A program made the position numbers and the translations under genes. Shown here one piece after another: positions 5,392 to 6,019 of a stretch of 6,019 nucleotides of DNA. The DNA comes from Chloroflexota bacterium (GTDB taxonomy: Bacteria > Chloroflexota > Dehalococcoidia > Dehalococcoidales > JAUYDJ01), in contig JAUYDJ010000154.1 of assembly GCA_030690025.1 (NCBI GenBank), positions 1 through 6,019 on the forward strand. Direction: 5' to 3'. The notes under the pieces were generated by a model, which saw only the letters and a list, made by a program, of their open reading frames with translations, ran no database searches and had not been told where the DNA came from. How positions within the stretch are numbered: the first letter of the stretch is position 1; each line of letters begins with the position of its first letter.

Positions 5392-6019
5392 TCTAGGCTA
5401 AGTATGCCGATAGGTGCCGCTAGATACAAAATAGAACCTTTGTGTCAATCGCCGAAACCCTGTTTTGAGGCTAGAGTGCCTTTTGGTGACATCCTGTCCT
5501 TTTTAGTTTGTCGCCAAAATGTCGCCGAAAGTAGTAGCTCATCGACCTTGCACTAAGCTCGATTAATCCTTAAATAATCTTCTTGGCAGGGGTGGCCCCT
5601 CCCATGGAAATGCTGGCAACCAACCAGGTAGCTTCCACTCTGATGAGGTAGATGGTTCAGGAGGCTGCTCGGCTTTTCTGACAGCAGGTGTTGGTGAATA
5701 GACTGGAGCCCAGTCAATTTTTGTGTTTGCCTCAGAAACTCGATTACAGGGATCCAGTCGCCGACATGGAAAAATCGGCAGCATATTAGTCTTTGAAGGA
5801 AGAAGGCTACGTCCTCACAACGCTTTCTATCTATTGTGGTAACTACCTCACATAGAAGGTGACTTCTAATCCATACATATTTCGCCTTCAAACTCGGCGA
5901 GATGTTTATCACAGAGTACTAAGGGCTCCATCCACGACAAAGTGCGAGAAGTTACCCTTGACAAGGCGACAACATAGCTAGAGGCAAGCTTAATTCAGTA
6001 GCGACATTGCTTCTTGCTC
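5392..6019. other. Gene-poor tail downstream of the broken tRNA
   Basis: This ~630-bp stretch looks less GC-rich than the rest and has frequent stops in all frames. The longest minus-strand frames (5553-5912, 119 codons; 5563-5784, 73 codons) overlap each other in different frames and match no family I know. The end of the shorter one is rich in Pro and Trp and its codons look plausible, so it could be a decayed C-terminus, but there is no ribosome binding site I trust. A six-pair hairpin GACTGG-AGC-CCAGTC (5701-5715) followed by AATTTTT resembles a weak plus-strand terminator. The tail is probably intergenic or element-derived DNA. Confidence 0.45.
5443..5530. repeat. Cluster of 11-bp direct and inverted repeats beside the tRNA breakpoint
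   Basis: TGTCGCCAAAA (5509-5519) is followed directly by TGTCGCCGAAA (5520-5530), a tandem pair with one mismatch. TTTTGGTGACA (5481-5491) is an inverted copy matching the first repeat at 10 of 11 bases, 17 bp away. A partial copy, TCGCCGAAA, lies at 5449-5457, preceded by TGTC at 5443-5446. Further GGCGACA-like words occur at 5965-5971 and 6000-6006. Several same-sized recognition words in both orientations next to a broken tRNA look like recombinase-binding sites of an attachment region; no recombinase gene is visible. Confidence 0.5.

Noticed and set aside
5314..5556. Plus-strand 80-codon ORF through the tRNA fragment
   Set aside because: It starts in the -35 box, crosses the tRNA 5' half and the repeat cluster, and has no ribosome binding site.
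5701..5722. Plus-strand intrinsic terminator
   Set aside because: The stem is only six pairs with a three-base loop and two A before the T-run, and there is no clear transcript for it to end. It is mentioned only in the description of the tail.
5553..5912. Minus-strand 119-codon ORF and the overlapping 73-codon ORF
   Set aside because: They overlap in different frames, resemble no family I know and lack convincing binding sites. Kept only as a note on possible decayed coding sequence.
5384..6019. Group I intron in the tRNA anticodon loop
   Set aside because: I could not find the conserved core elements or the 3' exon before the window ends. It remains possible only if the intron extends past 6019.

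Overview
The window looks like chromosomal DNA of an anaerobic, fairly GC-rich bacterium. It carries an indolepyruvate:ferredoxin oxidoreductase (iorAB), a tungstate-specific ABC transporter (tupABC) under a Moco/Tuco-type riboswitch, and part of a tRNA gene. The style fits anaerobic Chloroflexota (Dehalococcoidia-like) or Firmicutes, but no marker gene here fixes the taxonomy.

Layout. Positions 1-1994 (minus strand) hold iorA and the first 67 codons of iorB, joined by an ATGA overlap; iorB runs off the left edge. Positions 1995-2626 are a dense divergent regulatory region. On the minus strand there is a TTGACT/TAGAAA promoter, then a ~330-nt iorA leader. That leader has a 14-codon peptide ORF with an excellent ribosome binding site (encoding one Tyr and one Trp), several hairpins, and an intrinsic terminator whose 3' arm is also perfectly complementary to an upstream leader segment, the arrangement of an attenuator. 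On the plus strand there is a near-consensus TTGACA/TAGAAT promoter, then the Moco/Tuco riboswitch (about 2417-2511), then tupA. A perfect palindrome, TAGGTA-AATA-TACCTA, sits between the two -35 boxes and could be an operator acting on both directions.

Positions 2627-5317 are the tupABC operon: lipoprotein substrate-binding protein, permease and ATPase with a C-terminal TOBE/MOP domain. The -35 box of the next promoter overlaps the tupC stop codon and drives a tRNA with a CAU anticodon. That tRNA is recognisable only from its 5' end to just past the anticodon loop (5354 to about 5391), after which the sequence is unrelated. The remaining ~630 bp look less GC-rich and hold no convincing gene. 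They contain a cluster of 11-bp TGTCGCC-type direct and inverted repeats next to the tRNA breakpoint, which suggests the edge of an integrated or decayed mobile element.

How the parts may work together (inference): tungstate uptake would supply tungsten-cofactor enzymes such as aldehyde:ferredoxin oxidoreductase or formate dehydrogenase, which in amino-acid-fermenting anaerobes act alongside 2-oxoacid:ferredoxin oxidoreductases such as IorAB. The shared intergenic region could coordinate the two operons, with the riboswitch sensing cofactor on one side and a peptide-dependent attenuator possibly sensing aromatic aminoacyl-tRNA supply on the other.
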